Source: Clostridia bacterium (lineage in GTDB: Bacteria > Bacillota > DULZ01). From it: a DNA stretch of 39,490 nt. Under the pieces are notes generated by a model. It made no database searches. It saw only the letters and a list, made by a program, of their open reading frames with translations, and was not told the origin of the DNA. Where the stretch lies: positions 1 to 39,490 of the forward strand of contig DULZ01000088.1 in the NCBI GenBank assembly GCA_012840125.1, in the 5' to 3' direction. Both the position numbers and the translations under genes were made by a program. Shown here one piece after another: positions 27,378 to 36,217 of this stretch (position 1 is its first letter; the number at the start of each line of letters is the position of its first letter).

Positions 27378-28352
27378 TCATCTTTTTGTTAATGTTACCT
27401 CACCGCTTTGAAAGGTCCTGAGTTCCCCATGCTCGCCCTGTACCATCAAGGCCCCGTTCTTATCCAGGTCAACGGCACGGCCTTGGAACACGGTGGTGCC
27501 TAAGTCAACGGACACCCACTCGCCCAAAGTGACGTTCCATTCCTTCCAAGCCTTGATGATCGGCGCCAAACCGTGCTGCAGGTAGACGTCGTACAACTTT
27601 TCCAGGGCCCGAAGGTACGCAGCCAACAATTCGACGCGAGAAACGGAATGCCCTAAAACGGCTTTGACGGAAATAGCCCTGTCCCGGCATTCCGGCGGAA
27701 AATCGGCGGGATCAGTGTTGACATTGATGCCGGTACCGATCACCAGGTAGTGGATACGGTCCATTTCTCCCTTCATTTCCGTTAGAATCCCGCAGACTTT
27801 TCTGCCGGCCAGCAGCACGTCGTTAGGCCATTTAATCCCCGCCCTCAGTCCCGTCACCTGTCCAACGGCCCGGGCTACAGCCACGGCAGCCAGGAGGGTG
27901 AAACCCGGCGCCTGCTCCGGTCTCAACACCGGGCGCAGCAGCAGGGAGGCATAGATGCCGGCCTGTGGGGGGGAAAACCAGGCACGGCCCAACCTGCCCT
28001 TGCCTTCAGTCTGGTGTTCCGCTACCACCAGTGTTCCCTCCGGCGCACCCTCATCAGCCAGCTGCTTGACTTGATCATTGGTGGAGGGCAGCGACGGAGC
28101 ATACACGATCCGGGTTACCAAGGAATTGCCGGCCAAGGCATGCTCCAGCTCCGCCGGCAGCAGCCGGTCGGGAACCCCTTGCAAAATATAACCTGTGCCC
28201 GGCTGGGAAATAATGTCGTATCCCTCGTCCCGCAGCGCCTGGATATGCTTCCACACCGCCGTCCGGGAGACACCCAACCGGTGGGACAACTCCTCCCCGG
28301 AAACGGGCTCTCCCAGCCGGCCCCTCAATAACGCCAGTACTTTTCCCTTCAT
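27378..28352 (-). CDS. birA: Biotin-protein ligase / biotin operon repressor BirA
   Basis: BirA activates biotin to biotinyl-AMP and attaches it to carboxylase carrier domains; class II enzymes also repress biotin genes. The 324-residue product has an N-terminal winged helix (SGEELSHRLGVSRTAVWKHI) and the catalytic core with STNDQVKQLADEG and the ATP-binding GKGRLGRAWFSPP. The KWPNDVL segment (as GIKWPNDVLLAGRKVCGILTE) and a C-terminal SH3-like domain complete it. It is therefore bifunctional in type. The ATG at 28350-28352 follows AGGGGG. It lies 26 bases after the amidohydrolase gene. Confidence 0.96.
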   Translation of the reverse strand: MKGKVLALLRGRLGEPVSGEELSHRLGVSRTAVWKHIQALRDEGYDIISQPGTGYILQGVPDRLLPAELEHALAGNSLVTRIVYAPSLPSTNDQVKQLADEGAPEGTLVVAEHQTEGKGRLGRAWFSPPQAGIYASLLLRPVLRPEQAPGFTLLAAVAVARAVGQVTGLRAGIKWPNDVLLAGRKVCGILTEMKGEMDRIHYLVIGTGINVNTDPADFPPECRDRAISVKAVLGHSVSRVELLAAYLRALEKLYDVYLQHGLAPIIKAWKEWNVTLGEWVSVDLGTTVFQGRAVDLDKNGALMVQGEHGELRTFQSGEVTLTKR

Positions 28353-28378
28353 GCCTGTTTCCCCCTTAGCAAGGACAC

Positions 28379-29776
28379 CTAGCTCCTGACCAGGGCTTGA
28401 CCGGCTAGCACCCCGGTAGGTTGTCCTTCCTTGACGGCCACCTGACCGTTTACCAGCACGTAATGCATTCCCTGGGCCAGGATATTGGGATTGCCCCGGG
28501 TGGCACAATCGGTAACGGTGCCGGCATCAAAAACGGCAATATCCGCTTTCATGCCCGGTGCCAGCAAGCCCCGCTCTTTCAGTCCTAACCTGGCCGCAGG
28601 CATGGAGGTCATTTTCTTAACGGCCGTCTCCAGCGAAATCACCTGTTCCTCCCTGACATAACGGCGCAAAACCCGGGGATAATTGCCGTAGGCCCTGGGA
28701 TGAATCGCTTGACCGCTCCGGCTCAGGCCCGAATCGCTGCCCACCATCACCAGGGGATGAGCCAGGGCCAAGCACAGGTCCACTTCCGAGATGGACACCC
28801 GGTCGCTGTCCAGGTCCCAGCTGGAAAAAGTGTAACCGTAAACATCACCGGTAATATCCAGCCCGCTTTGGGCGGCTCCCTCCACCAGGGCCAGAATTTG
28901 CGTCATTTTTCCCCAATTCTTTTCGTTGAGGGCTTTCACATGGGAATACTCCACCGGTACCCCGGCACGCATCCCTATTTCGATGGCTTCCTCCAAGGCC
29001 TCTAGGACCCGGTCACTCTCATTGCGGATATGGACGGAGAAAAAACCGCCGCAATCCTTCAATACCTCGCACAAAGCAATCATTTCTTCCGCGGTGGCCT
29101 GGCTTTGCGGCCAGTACTCCAGCGCTGCCGAAAGGCCGAAAGCCCCATCAGCCAGTTCTTGGGCCAGGGCCTGCTGCATCTGTTCCAATTGGGCGCCGGT
29201 GGTTTTCCCTTGACCCACATACCGGTTACGCAGGTTCTTATAACCCGCAAGGATTCCGACGTTTATTCCCGCTGCTTCAATACCTGCCAGGTACTCCTTG
29301 ACGGAATCCACCGAAGTGCCGCAGTTGCCCACGATCTGGCTGGTCACACCTTGCAGCAGGATCATTTCCCCGGTCCCGCCTTGGCGGTGATAATCCTCGG
29401 TATGGGTGTGCAGGTCAATGAAGCCGGGGGCGACCACCAACCCCGTCACATCGATGACCTCAGCTCCAGGCCCTGCCGGAAAATCACCTACGGCCACTAT
29501 ATACTCTCCTTTGACGCCGACGCTGCCTGCAAAGGCACGGCTGCCGGTGCCGTCGACAACGATGCCGTTTTGCAGCACCAAATCACAGTCAATGGGTTCC
29601 GGTTCCTCCGGTTCCGGGGGCAGCGGCTCCTGCAATTCCTCCCCCCCGGTTTCCCCGGGGCGTTCTTCTTCCCTGTCACGGCTCAACCACCCGGCGACCC
29701 GGCCCGGATTCAGGAGAGCCCATGCTGAAAATCCTGCCGCTCCGATGAGAAATGCTCTTCTGCCGATATGCTTCAT
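28379..29776 (-). CDS. Tat-exported N-acyl-D-amino-acid deacylase-like amidohydrolase
   Basis: The 465-residue product opens with a twin-arginine signal (GRRAFLIGAAGFSAWALL), so it is probably exported folded. A proline/glutamate-rich linker (about 35-60) follows. The amidohydrolase domain starts at DLVLQNGIVVDGTGSRAFAG, with metal ligands in PGFIDLHTHTEDYH (His123 and His125), GVTSQIVGNCGTS, VEYSHVK and GSDSG. HPRAYGNYPRVLRRYVRE is typical of the D-aminoacylase subgroup. Substrate cannot be read from sequence. It begins a gene series with birA, the S component, coaX and dus, and is preceded by a candidate attenuator RNA. Confidence 0.85.
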   Translation of the reverse strand: MKHIGRRAFLIGAAGFSAWALLNPGRVAGWLSRDREEERPGETGGEELQEPLPPEPEEPEPIDCDLVLQNGIVVDGTGSRAFAGSVGVKGEYIVAVGDFPAGPGAEVIDVTGLVVAPGFIDLHTHTEDYHRQGGTGEMILLQGVTSQIVGNCGTSVDSVKEYLAGIEAAGINVGILAGYKNLRNRYVGQGKTTGAQLEQMQQALAQELADGAFGLSAALEYWPQSQATAEEMIALCEVLKDCGGFFSVHIRNESDRVLEALEEAIEIGMRAGVPVEYSHVKALNEKNWGKMTQILALVEGAAQSGLDITGDVYGYTFSSWDLDSDRVSISEVDLCLALAHPLVMVGSDSGLSRSGQAIHPRAYGNYPRVLRRYVREEQVISLETAVKKMTSMPAARLGLKERGLLAPGMKADIAVFDAGTVTDCATRGNPNILAQGMHYVLVNGQVAVKEGQPTGVLAGQALVRS

Positions 29777-29844
29777 GTCGAATCACTCCAGTATTTGTCT
29801 ATACCGGAATAATTCGACGCCGTTTGAGGATTTCCTTGCCTGGC

Positions 29845-29878
29845 AAAAAAAGCCTTCCGCCATTACCAGACGGAAGGC
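29845..29878 (-). terminator. Terminator of the leader RNA before the amidohydrolase
   Basis: The stem GCCTTCCG/CGGAAGGC is followed immediately by TTTTTTT on the minus strand, about 70 bases before the amidohydrolase start. Confidence 0.85.
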
Positions 29879-29985
29879 ACAGCATCACCTGTTATCTACC
29901 TCCTCCGTCTCGGTCTCTCACAATCCAAGCGGAATCATCCTAAAGGCTGCCATCAAAGCGGGTATGGTTCCCAGGGGATACCATC
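29845..29985 (-). ncRNA. Candidate leader or small RNA with terminator switch upstream of the amidohydrolase
   Basis: From the promoter at 29992-30020 a transcript of about 140 bases would run to a strong terminator. Near its 5' end is a hairpin ATGGT/ACCAT with inner TCCC/GGGA. A minus-strand GACGGAGG (29902-29909) can pair with CCTTCCGTC (29869-29877), the 5' arm and loop edge of the terminator, as an antiterminator would. No known riboswitch consensus or T-box sequence was recognised. It is either a cis-acting attenuator for the amidohydrolase gene or an independent small RNA. Confidence 0.55.
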
Positions 29986-29991
29986 AATGCC

Positions 29992-30020
29992 ATTGTAACC
30001 AACTCGTTAGTCATTGGCAA
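29992..30020 (-). promoter_or_regulatory. Promoter of the leader RNA and amidohydrolase series
   Basis: The -35 TTGCCA (30015-30020) and -10 TACAAT (29992-29997) are 17 bases apart. Confidence 0.75.
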
Positions 30021-30046
30021 TAAAAAATTACTTGATCAAAGGTTGT

Positions 30047-30176
30047 CCGGCGTCCACCGGGCCTGGGAACCCGGGTGAGGGCAGGCCTTTAAGCACCGCC
30101 GGGTGCGATGGGCCGGCAGCCGCGGGAGACGGAGCTCGTGGCCCTACGGTGAACACCGGTAGCGGGCGCCAGCCGG
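30047..30176. other. GC-rich multi-hairpin block, candidate structured RNA
   Basis: Within 130 bases there are four consecutive hairpins, GGCCTG/CAGGCC (30060-30087), GCACC/GGTGC (30093-30106), GGGCC/GGCCC (30110-30144) and CTACGGTG/CACCGGTAG (30144-30162). They are enclosed by an outer pairing CCGG/CCGG (30047-30050 with 30173-30176). This gives a multi-branched junction on either strand. There is no open reading frame of note. It lies between the fhs terminator and the leader-RNA promoter, and it is not homologous by eye to repeat copies A and B. Confidence 0.5.
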
Positions 30177-30179
30177 TCC

Positions 30180-30213
30180 AAAAGCAGAAGCACTCCCATG
30201 GAGGAGTGCTTCT
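30180..30213 (-). terminator. Rho-independent terminator of fhs
   Basis: The perfect 11-base stem AGAAGCACTCC/GGAGTGCTTCT has a six-base loop and is followed by GCTTTTGG, about 20 bases after the fhs stop codon. The T-run is short. Confidence 0.75.
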
Positions 30214-30231
30214 AAAAGGCATTGGTATTTT

Positions 30232-31911
30232 TTAGAACAAGCCGGTAATCTTGCCGTTTTCATCAATATCAATGCTGTAAGCAGCAGGTTTCTTCGGCAG
30301 GCCGGGCATGGTCATAATGGCTCCGGTAATGGCAACTAGGAAGCCGGCACCGGCAGACAAACGCACTTCGCGTACGGTGATGTTGAAGCCGGTCGGGCGA
30401 CCCAGTTTGGTGGGATCATCGGACAAGGAATATTGGGTCTTGGCCATAACCACCGGCAGCTTGCCGTAGCCCATTTCTTCGTAACGGGCGATTTCTTTCA
30501 AAGCGCTGTCCGTGTAGTTGACGCCGTCGGCACCGTACACTTCTTTCGCGATGGTTTCGATCTTTTCTTTCACCGGAGCATCCAGGTCATAGAGCACTTT
30601 GAAGTTGGAAGGCTTCTTCTCGATGGTATCCAGGACTTTCTGAGCCAGTTCCTTACCGCCTTCGCCGCCCTTGGCCCATACCTCGGAGATAGCCACTTCA
30701 GCACCGGCGTTGCGGCAAAGTTCAAAGAGGGTATCCAGCTCGGCTTGAGTATCGGTCGGGAACACGTTAATGGCCACTACCGCAGGTACGCCGAACTTGC
30801 CGACGTTTTCAATGTGTTTCTCCAGGTTGGCAAAGCCCTTGCGCAGCGCTTCAATGTTTTCGGTGGCCAGTTCCGACTTGGGCACGCCGCCATGCATCTT
30901 GAGGGCGCGAACCGTAGCCACGATCACGGCAGCATCGGGCTTCAGACCGCCGTAACGGCACTTCACGTCGAAGAATTTCTCGGCACCCAGGTCGGCACCG
31001 AAGCCGGCTTCCGTGACCACATAGTCGGCGAGCTTCAGGGCGGTCTTGGTGGCCATGATGCTGTTGCAGCCGTGGGCGATGTTGGCGAAAGGACCGCCAT
31101 GGACGAAAGCCGGGGTGTTTTCTAAGGTCTGCACCAGGTTCGGCTTAATGGCGTCTTTCATCACCACGGTCATGGAGCCCTGGGCCTGCAGATCCGCCGC
31201 CGTTACCGGTTTGCCGTCATAGGTGTAAGCCACCACCATGCGGCTGAATCTTTCTTTCAGGTCGGTGAGGCTGTTGGCCAAGCACAGGATGGCCATGACT
31301 TCGGAAGCCACGGTGATGTCGAAGCCGCTTTCCCGCGGTACACCGTTAGCCTTGCCGCCTAAACCCACGATGACGTTCCGCAATGCTCTCTCATTGAGGT
31401 CCATCACCCGGCGCAGCACCACTTGCCGCGAGTCAATGCCCAGTTCATTGCCTTGATGGAGATGATTATCCAGTAATGCCGCCAGCAGGTTGTGGGCGGT
31501 CGTAATCGCGTGAAGGTCACCGGTAAAGTGCAAGTTAATATCTTCCATGGGCACTACTTGAGCGTAACCGCCGCCGGCAGCCCCACCTTTCACACCGAAG
31601 CTGGGTCCCAGGGAGGGCTCTCTCAAGCAGACCATGACCTTCTTGCCCAACTTGGCCAGGCCGTCGGTCAAACCTACGCTGGTGGTGGTTTTTCCTTCTC
31701 CGGCCGGGGTAGGTGTGATCGCAGTCACCAGGATGAGCTTTCCGTCAGGTTTGTCAGCCAGGCGCTTGTAAACATCCAGGGATACTTTGGCTTTGTACTT
31801 GCCGTAAAGCTCAATTTCGTCCTCCTGAATACCGAGCTGCGCCGCGATTTCCGCTACCGGCTTCATTTTTGCCTGCTGGGCAATTTCAATGTCGGAAGGA
31901 ATTTTGGACAC
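30232..31911 (-). CDS. fhs: Formate-tetrahydrofolate ligase
   Basis: Fhs makes 10-formyl-tetrahydrofolate from formate, ATP and THF. In acetogens this is the second step of the methyl branch of the Wood-Ljungdahl pathway; elsewhere it feeds purine and formyl-Met synthesis. The 559-residue product has the family length, the P-loop [16 protein letters not shown] near 67-82, [21 protein letters not shown] and the C-terminal [15 protein letters not shown]. The start is GTG at 31909-31911, eight bases after AGGAG. It is flanked by terminators on both sides, so it is probably monocistronic. Confidence 0.97.
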   Translation of the reverse strand: MSKIPSDIEIAQQAKMKPVAEIAAQLGIQEDEIELYGKYKAKVSLDVYKRLADKPDGKLILVTAITPTPAGEGKTTTSVGLTDGLAKLGKKVMVCLREPSLGPSFGVKGGAAGGGYAQVVPMEDINLHFTGDLHAITTAHNLLAALLDNHLHQGNELGIDSRQVVLRRVMDLNERALRNVIVGLGGKANGVPRESGFDITVASEVMAILCLANSLTDLKERFSRMVVAYTYDGKPVTAADLQAQGSMTVVMKDAIKPNLVQTLENTPAFVHGGPFANIAHGCNSIMATKTALKLADYVVTEAGFGADLGAEKFFDVKCRYGGLKPDAAVIVATVRALKMHGGVPKSELATENIEALRKGFANLEKHIENVGKFGVPAVVAINVFPTDTQAELDTLFELCRNAGAEVAISEVWAKGGEGGKELAQKVLDTIEKKPSNFKVLYDLDAPVKEKIETIAKEVYGADGVNYTDSALKEIARYEEMGYGKLPVVMAKTQYSLSDDPTKLGRPTGFNITVREVRLSAGAGFLVAITGAIMTMPGLPKKPAAYSIDIDENGKITGLF

Positions 31912-32104
31912 TCAGACCACTCCTTTTAATATAATGATTTATTTACTTTTTACTTTCACAACCCACCATAATGCTGGCCAAGATGCTTCCAAACAATTCT
32001 ATTTTCTAGACAAACAGGAAAAATCCTTCTTAATATTTGGCAAATATATTAAATTCCACTATATTTATCATACGTTAGTATTACCTTTGCCCCCGCATCT
32101 AATG
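31912..32104. other. A/T-rich region upstream of fhs
   Basis: About 190 bases with much lower GC content than the surroundings separate the ndk terminator from fhs. Several TATA-like hexamers occur, but none has a convincing -35 partner; the best pair is TTGTTT and CATTAT at 17 bases. The fhs promoter must lie here, yet it cannot be assigned. Confidence 0.4.
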
Positions 32105-32136
32105 CAAAAAAGCAAAACCTCAGGGAGTTCCTGAGG
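32105..32136 (-). terminator. Rho-independent terminator of ndk
   Basis: The stem CCTCAGG-AACTC-CCTGAGG is followed by TTTTGCTTTTTT, ten bases after the ndk stop codon. Confidence 0.85.
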
Positions 32137-32145
32137 CTTTGGGGT

Positions 32146-32595
32146 TTACTCGTACTGCCATTTTTCCATTTCTTTGTCGTAAGTCAAGATTTCCTGGGGC
32201 GTAAAATAGATCTGCATTTCCCGCTGGGCGCTGGCCACGGAATCAGCCCCGTGGATGACATTGCGCCCGATATCCAAGCCATAATCTCCCCGGATCGTGC
32301 CCGGCAGCGCCTCCTGCGGATTGGTGGCGCCCATTAACTGCCTGATACCCTTGACGGCATTTTTCCCTTCCCAAACCATGGCGACTACGGGCCCGGAAGT
32401 AATATACTCTACCAATCCCGGGAAAAAGGGCTTTTCCACGTGCTCCTGGTAGTGGACCCGGGCATGCTCTTCCGTCAGCTGCATTAACTTCATCGCCACC
32501 AGTTTGTAACCTTTCTTCTCGAGACGGGAAATGATTTCGCCGACCAGGTTTCTTTGGACCCCATCAGGTTTGATCATGACAAAAGTTCTTTCCAT
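32146..32595 (-). CDS. ndk: Nucleoside-diphosphate kinase
   Basis: Ndk balances nucleoside triphosphates by phosphate transfer through a histidine. The 149-residue product starts [20 protein letters not shown] and carries the active-site histidine in [15 protein letters not shown]. Length is standard. The ATG at 32593-32595 is chosen because AGGGG lies nine bases upstream and the N-terminus then matches the family. It follows ftsH by 33 bases without a terminator, so the two are probably cotranscribed. Confidence 0.97.
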   Translation of the reverse strand: MERTFVMIKPDGVQRNLVGEIISRLEKKGYKLVAMKLMQLTEEHARVHYQEHVEKPFFPGLVEYITSGPVVAMVWEGKNAVKGIRQLMGATNPQEALPGTIRGDYGLDIGRNVIHGADSVASAQREMQIYFTPQEILTYDKEMEKWQYE

Positions 32596-32628
32596 CCATC
32601 TCTTCCCCTCTTCAGTTTTCAAATTTGA

Positions 32629-34563
32629 TCAATCCTTGCTATGGTTGAAACGCAATACCGGCTCCGGACCGCCGATATTGGTATTCTCCCGCTTTTCCGG
32701 CTTCACCGCTTCGGCACCGGAACTCTCCGTTACTTCCGGAGCAGTCTCCTGCTGGGTGACTAAGGGTTTTCCTTCGATTAAGGCGGTGAACTCTTCCGCC
32801 GTCAGGGTTTCCTTTTCCATGAGAGTCTTGGCCACCAGGTGCAGCTTGTCAAGATGGGTGGTTAGGACATTCCTGGCCCGCTCGTAGCATTCATCCATGA
32901 TGCGCCGGGCTTCCTTATCGATGGCAAAGGCCACCGCTTCACTGTAATTCCGGTCGCGGGCGATATCCCGGCCCAGGAACACTTGCTCTTGTTTCCGCCC
33001 AAAGGTCAGGGGACCTAGCTCTTCCGACATGCCGAACTCGGTGATGATCTTGCGGACCAGTTCCGTAGCCCTTTCCAGGTCGTTCTGGGCCCCGGTACTG
33101 ATATCTTTCAGCACCAGTGCTTCTGCCACTCTCCCGGCCAACAGCATCACCACTTGATCGAGCAATTGAGATTTGGTCATGAAACGGCGATCTTCTTTGG
33201 GCAGGATCAAGGTATAACCGCCGGCCCGGCCCCTGGGAACAATGGAGACCTTGTGCACCGGATCCGTATTGGGCAAGTGATGGCCCACGATGGCATGGCC
33301 GGCCTCGTGATAGGCCACCAGCCTTTTTTCCTGTTCGCTGATCACCCGGGATTTTTTCTCGGGTCCGGCAATAACTCTTTCCACTGCGTCATCCAGCTCC
33401 GCCATGGTAATCCTCTTCTTGTGCCGCCGGGCGGCCAGAAGGGCCCCCTCGTTTACCAAGTTCGCCAGGTCTGCCCCGGTAAAACCTGGGGTGCGCCTGG
33501 CTAAAACGCCCAGGTCTACCTCTTCCGACAGAGGCTTATTCCTGGTATGCACTTTCAGGATTTCTTCTCTTCCTTTGATATCAGGCACATCCACGGTGAT
33601 CTGCCGGTCAAACCGTCCCGGACGCAGGAGCGCCGGGTCCAGAATATCCGGCCGGTTGGTGGCGGCGATAATGATAATACCTTCGTTGGAGTTAAACCCG
33701 TCCATTTCCACCAAGAGCTGGTTGAGGGTCTGCTCCCTTTCATCGTGACCGCCGCCGAGGCCGGCGCCTCTTTGCCGCCCTACGGCGTCAATTTCATCGA
33801 TAAACACAATACAAGGAGCGTTCTTTTTCGCCTGGTCAAACAGGTCCCTCACCCGGGACGCACCGACGCCGACAAACATTTCCACGAAATCGGAGCCGCT
33901 GATACTAAAAAAGGGCACTCCGGCTTCACCGGCGACGGCCTTGGCCAGCAGGGTTTTCCCCGTTCCGGGCGGTCCATACAGCAGAACGCCTTTCGGAATC
34001 TTGGCACCCAGTTCATTGAATTTCCTGGGATTCTTGAGGAACTCCACGACTTCTTCCAGTTCTTCCTTGACTTCATCCACGCCGGCCACATCTTTAAAAG
34101 TAACCCTGTTTTTCTCATCGGCATGCAGCCGGGCCCTGCTCTTGCCGAACTGCATCACTTTGCTGCCGCCGCCCTGGGTCTGCTGCATCATAAAAAAGAT
34201 CAATCCCACCAGCAGCATGATGGGCAGCAATGTACCTAAAATCCCGGTCCACCAGGGCGGGCCTTGCTCCGGCAACGGGATGACGGCCACGCCTTTCTCC
34301 CTGGCCAGGTCCATCAGACTCGGTTCAAGAGGGACATTGGCCACATATCGCTTACCGTCCTGCAGTTCACCCTCGACCCGGTAAATGCCGTCTTTAGGGG
34401 TGAACTCGGCGGTTTTCACTTTCCCGTCTTCGACATATTCATAAAAGTCATTATAATCTAGTTTGGTAACCTCTTGGGGAGGGGGAGAGGTCATTCGCAG
34501 TACGGATACAACCATTAACACGAGCAGCAGGTACACTGCCATGTTTTTGAACACTCTATTCAA
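32629..34563 (-). CDS. ftsH: ATP-dependent zinc metalloprotease FtsH
   Basis: FtsH degrades membrane and regulatory proteins. The 644-residue product has an N-terminal membrane segment (about 7-24), an extracytoplasmic domain and a second membrane segment (about 106-125). The AAA+ module has Walker A GPPGTGKT (197-204), Walker B FIDEIDA and the second region of homology [19 protein letters not shown]. The zinc site is HEAGH (419-423). The start is TTG at 34561-34563, nine bases after GGAGG. The C-terminal tail is acidic and poorly conserved. It lies downstream of tilS as in Bacillus, here without hprT between them. Confidence 0.98.
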   Translation of the reverse strand: MNRVFKNMAVYLLLVLMVVSVLRMTSPPPQEVTKLDYNDFYEYVEDGKVKTAEFTPKDGIYRVEGELQDGKRYVANVPLEPSLMDLAREKGVAVIPLPEQGPPWWTGILGTLLPIMLLVGLIFFMMQQTQGGGSKVMQFGKSRARLHADEKNRVTFKDVAGVDEVKEELEEVVEFLKNPRKFNELGAKIPKGVLLYGPPGTGKTLLAKAVAGEAGVPFFSISGSDFVEMFVGVGASRVRDLFDQAKKNAPCIVFIDEIDAVGRQRGAGLGGGHDEREQTLNQLLVEMDGFNSNEGIIIIAATNRPDILDPALLRPGRFDRQITVDVPDIKGREEILKVHTRNKPLSEEVDLGVLARRTPGFTGADLANLVNEGALLAARRHKKRITMAELDDAVERVIAGPEKKSRVISEQEKRLVAYHEAGHAIVGHHLPNTDPVHKVSIVPRGRAGGYTLILPKEDRRFMTKSQLLDQVVMLLAGRVAEALVLKDISTGAQNDLERATELVRKIITEFGMSEELGPLTFGRKQEQVFLGRDIARDRNYSEAVAFAIDKEARRIMDECYERARNVLTTHLDKLHLVAKTLMEKETLTAEEFTALIEGKPLVTQQETAPEVTESSGAEAVKPEKRENTNIGGPEPVLRFNHSKD

Positions 34564-34614
34564 ACAATCGTTCCTCCTCTCGCTCGAATTTTACATTCCG
34601 CTTCATATTTAGGC

Positions 34615-34643
34615 ATTTTAACATAACTAAGGCCTCATTTCAA
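34615..34643 (-). promoter_or_regulatory. Promoter of ftsH-ndk
   Basis: The -35 TTGAAA (34638-34643) and -10 TAAAAT (34615-34620) are 17 bases apart, located just after the tilS stop codon. Readthrough from tilS is also possible, because no terminator is seen between them. Confidence 0.65.
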
Positions 34644-34655
34644 ATCATTTCCGCT

Positions 34656-36050
34656 TCATTTTCCCGTGTAAGCTAAGGAGAGGATCCGGCGGGTCTCTCC
34701 CGTCACTTTGAAGCGTTCATCAAGCCTTAATCCCACGACCCAGATAATCGCCCCGTCGGCGGAGACGACCAGGGGTATTCGGTCTCGCTCCTCAGGAGGC
34801 AGTTTCAAATCGATAAAAAAGTCTTTCAGCTTCTTGCTGCCTCCTAAACCTAACGGGAAGAACCGGTCTCCCGCCTGCCTGGTGCGAACCGTAAGAGGAA
34901 AAGTTACTTTGTCTCCATCCACCATGACGGTCCCAGGATCCAACTCCTTCAGCCACCCTGGCCGGCACGGGACTTTGTCCACATAGGCCACGCGCAGCCT
35001 GCCCCCCGGTAAATCCACCGACCCCGGCCCTGCCAGGGTGAAACGGTAGGGGAACCAACCGGTGTCGGAAGAGGCTGCCTCCTCTTTGCCGAAAATGATC
35101 CTGTCTTCATGAAACCAGACCCGCACCCCCTGCGGCCACTGCAGCTTTTTGCCCGCCGCCGGGGTTTCCAACCACCGCAGGATGCGTTCCACCTGGGAAA
35201 AACATAAATCATCCGATGCCACAGCTGTTTGCCGGAAACACCGGCGCAAGAAACGCCTTTTAATAGCCAACGGCATTGCCCGGTATCCTGCGTAATCCAC
35301 CAGCAGCCTGTCCGGCATCCTTAAAACCAGTTGAGCCCACCAACGGTCCGTCTCTTCTTCCAAGTAACGGTCTTCTTCCCTGAAAATCTCCGCGCTCTGG
35401 GACAACCGTACCGGCAGGTTAGGATTGTACTCCTTCAACCTGGGCATCAAGTCCAGCCGCACCTTGTTCCGCAGGTAAATCTTTTTAGCATTGGACGTAT
35501 CTACGGCCGCTTCCAGTTGGTGAACCTGCAGGTACGCTTCAATCTCTTGCCTGGATACTTCAATTAACGGCCTGATAATGTTCCCTCTCACCGGCGGTAT
35601 ACCGGCCAAACCGCGGGGACTAGGCCCCCGCAAGAAATGCATCACGATGGTTTCCCCTTGGTCATCCAATTGATGCGCCAAGGCCAGTTTTTGACTGCCC
35701 GTCTCTTTTACTATTCTCTCCAGAAATTGATAGCGCAAATCCCTCGCTGCCACTTGAATGGAGAGCTTCTTTTCCCTGGCATACTCTGCAACTTGTCCTT
35801 CACCTATATAAAAGGGCAGTCCCAGCTTTTCTGCGACGGCCCTGACCAGGGCCGCATCCTTACCGGCATCAGGTCGGAGCAGGTGATTGTAATGTGCAAC
35901 CAGCAGTTCAATATTATACCGCTTGCGCAGAGCATATAAAACATGCAGCAGCACCAGGGAATCGGGGCCGCCGGACACGGCCGTTACTACCTTATCCCCG
36001 GATGCCAGCATCTGATACTTCTCAATGGTGTTTTGCACTTTATCCAGCAA
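34656..36050 (-). CDS. tilS: tRNA(Ile)-lysidine synthase
   Basis: TilS converts the wobble cytidine of tRNA-Ile(CAU) to lysidine so that it reads AUA. The 464-residue product has the PP-loop ATPase motif SGGPDS at residues 26-31, VAHYNHLLRPDAGKDAALVR and LALAHQLDDQGETIVMHFLRG, where the usual LAHHxDDQAET appears as LAHQLDDQGET. C-terminal TilS domains follow, including TRQAGDRFFPLGLGGSKKLKDF. The start is TTG at 36048-36050, eight bases after AGGAG, within a few bases of a possible upstream small gene. It is essential in most bacteria. Confidence 0.96.
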   Translation of the reverse strand: MLDKVQNTIEKYQMLASGDKVVTAVSGGPDSLVLLHVLYALRKRYNIELLVAHYNHLLRPDAGKDAALVRAVAEKLGLPFYIGEGQVAEYAREKKLSIQVAARDLRYQFLERIVKETGSQKLALAHQLDDQGETIVMHFLRGPSPRGLAGIPPVRGNIIRPLIEVSRQEIEAYLQVHQLEAAVDTSNAKKIYLRNKVRLDLMPRLKEYNPNLPVRLSQSAEIFREEDRYLEEETDRWWAQLVLRMPDRLLVDYAGYRAMPLAIKRRFLRRCFRQTAVASDDLCFSQVERILRWLETPAAGKKLQWPQGVRVWFHEDRIIFGKEEAASSDTGWFPYRFTLAGPGSVDLPGGRLRVAYVDKVPCRPGWLKELDPGTVMVDGDKVTFPLTVRTRQAGDRFFPLGLGGSKKLKDFFIDLKLPPEERDRIPLVVSADGAIIWVVGLRLDERFKVTGETRRILSLAYTGK

Positions 36051-36055
36051 TCCCG

Positions 36056-36175
36056 CTACTCCTCACCCTTGAGCTCAAAATACGGTAGATGATACTTCTC
36101 TACGCACCGGCGGTATTCCTGCCGGAAAGGGCAACCACCTCTGTTGATTTTTCCATAGCTTGACAGGCAATTCAC
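36056..36175 (-). CDS. Possible 39-residue cysteine-containing small protein upstream of tilS
   Basis: A GTG-started frame encodes MNCLSSYGKINRGGC, then PFRQEYRRCVEKYHL and PYFELKGEE, and ends five bases before the tilS start; the tilS ribosome-binding site lies in its last codons. The composition looks protein-like, with three cysteines spaced C3, C15 and C24 and paired aromatic and basic residues. The frame stays open upstream for another 17 codons through the hairpin at 36190-36217, adding one more cysteine. Against it, the promoter at 36179-36208 leaves almost no leader before the GTG, and no ribosome-binding site precedes it. No homologue is known to me. Confidence 0.35.
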   Translation of the reverse strand: MNCLSSYGKINRGGCPFRQEYRRCVEKYHLPYFELKGEE

Positions 36176-36178
36176 CTT

Positions 36179-36208
36179 ATTATACTCACAAAAAGAGTTG
36201 GATCTCAA
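36179..36208 (-). promoter_or_regulatory. Promoter of tilS
   Basis: The -35 TTGAGA (36203-36208) and a perfect -10 TATAAT (36179-36184) are 18 bases apart. The -35 lies within the loop of the preceding hairpin terminator. Confidence 0.65.
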
Positions 36209-36217
36209 GGATCCAAC
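36190..36217 (-). terminator. Rho-independent terminator after spoIIE and repeat B
   Basis: The perfect eight-base stem GTTGGATC/GATCCAAC with loop CTTGA is followed by CTTTTTG on the minus strand. It closes transcription from the spoIIE side. Confidence 0.8.

Noticed and set aside
26809-27381. A 190-codon minus-strand frame overlapping the S-component gene
   Set aside because: It is in another frame of the same strand and Gly/Arg/Cys-rich. The alternative frame gives a coherent membrane protein with a good ribosome-binding site.
30047-30176. SRP RNA identity for the GC-rich hairpin block
   Set aside because: The conserved SRP hairpin with GGTCAGG...GGAAGGAAGCAGCC-type loops is absent on both strands.
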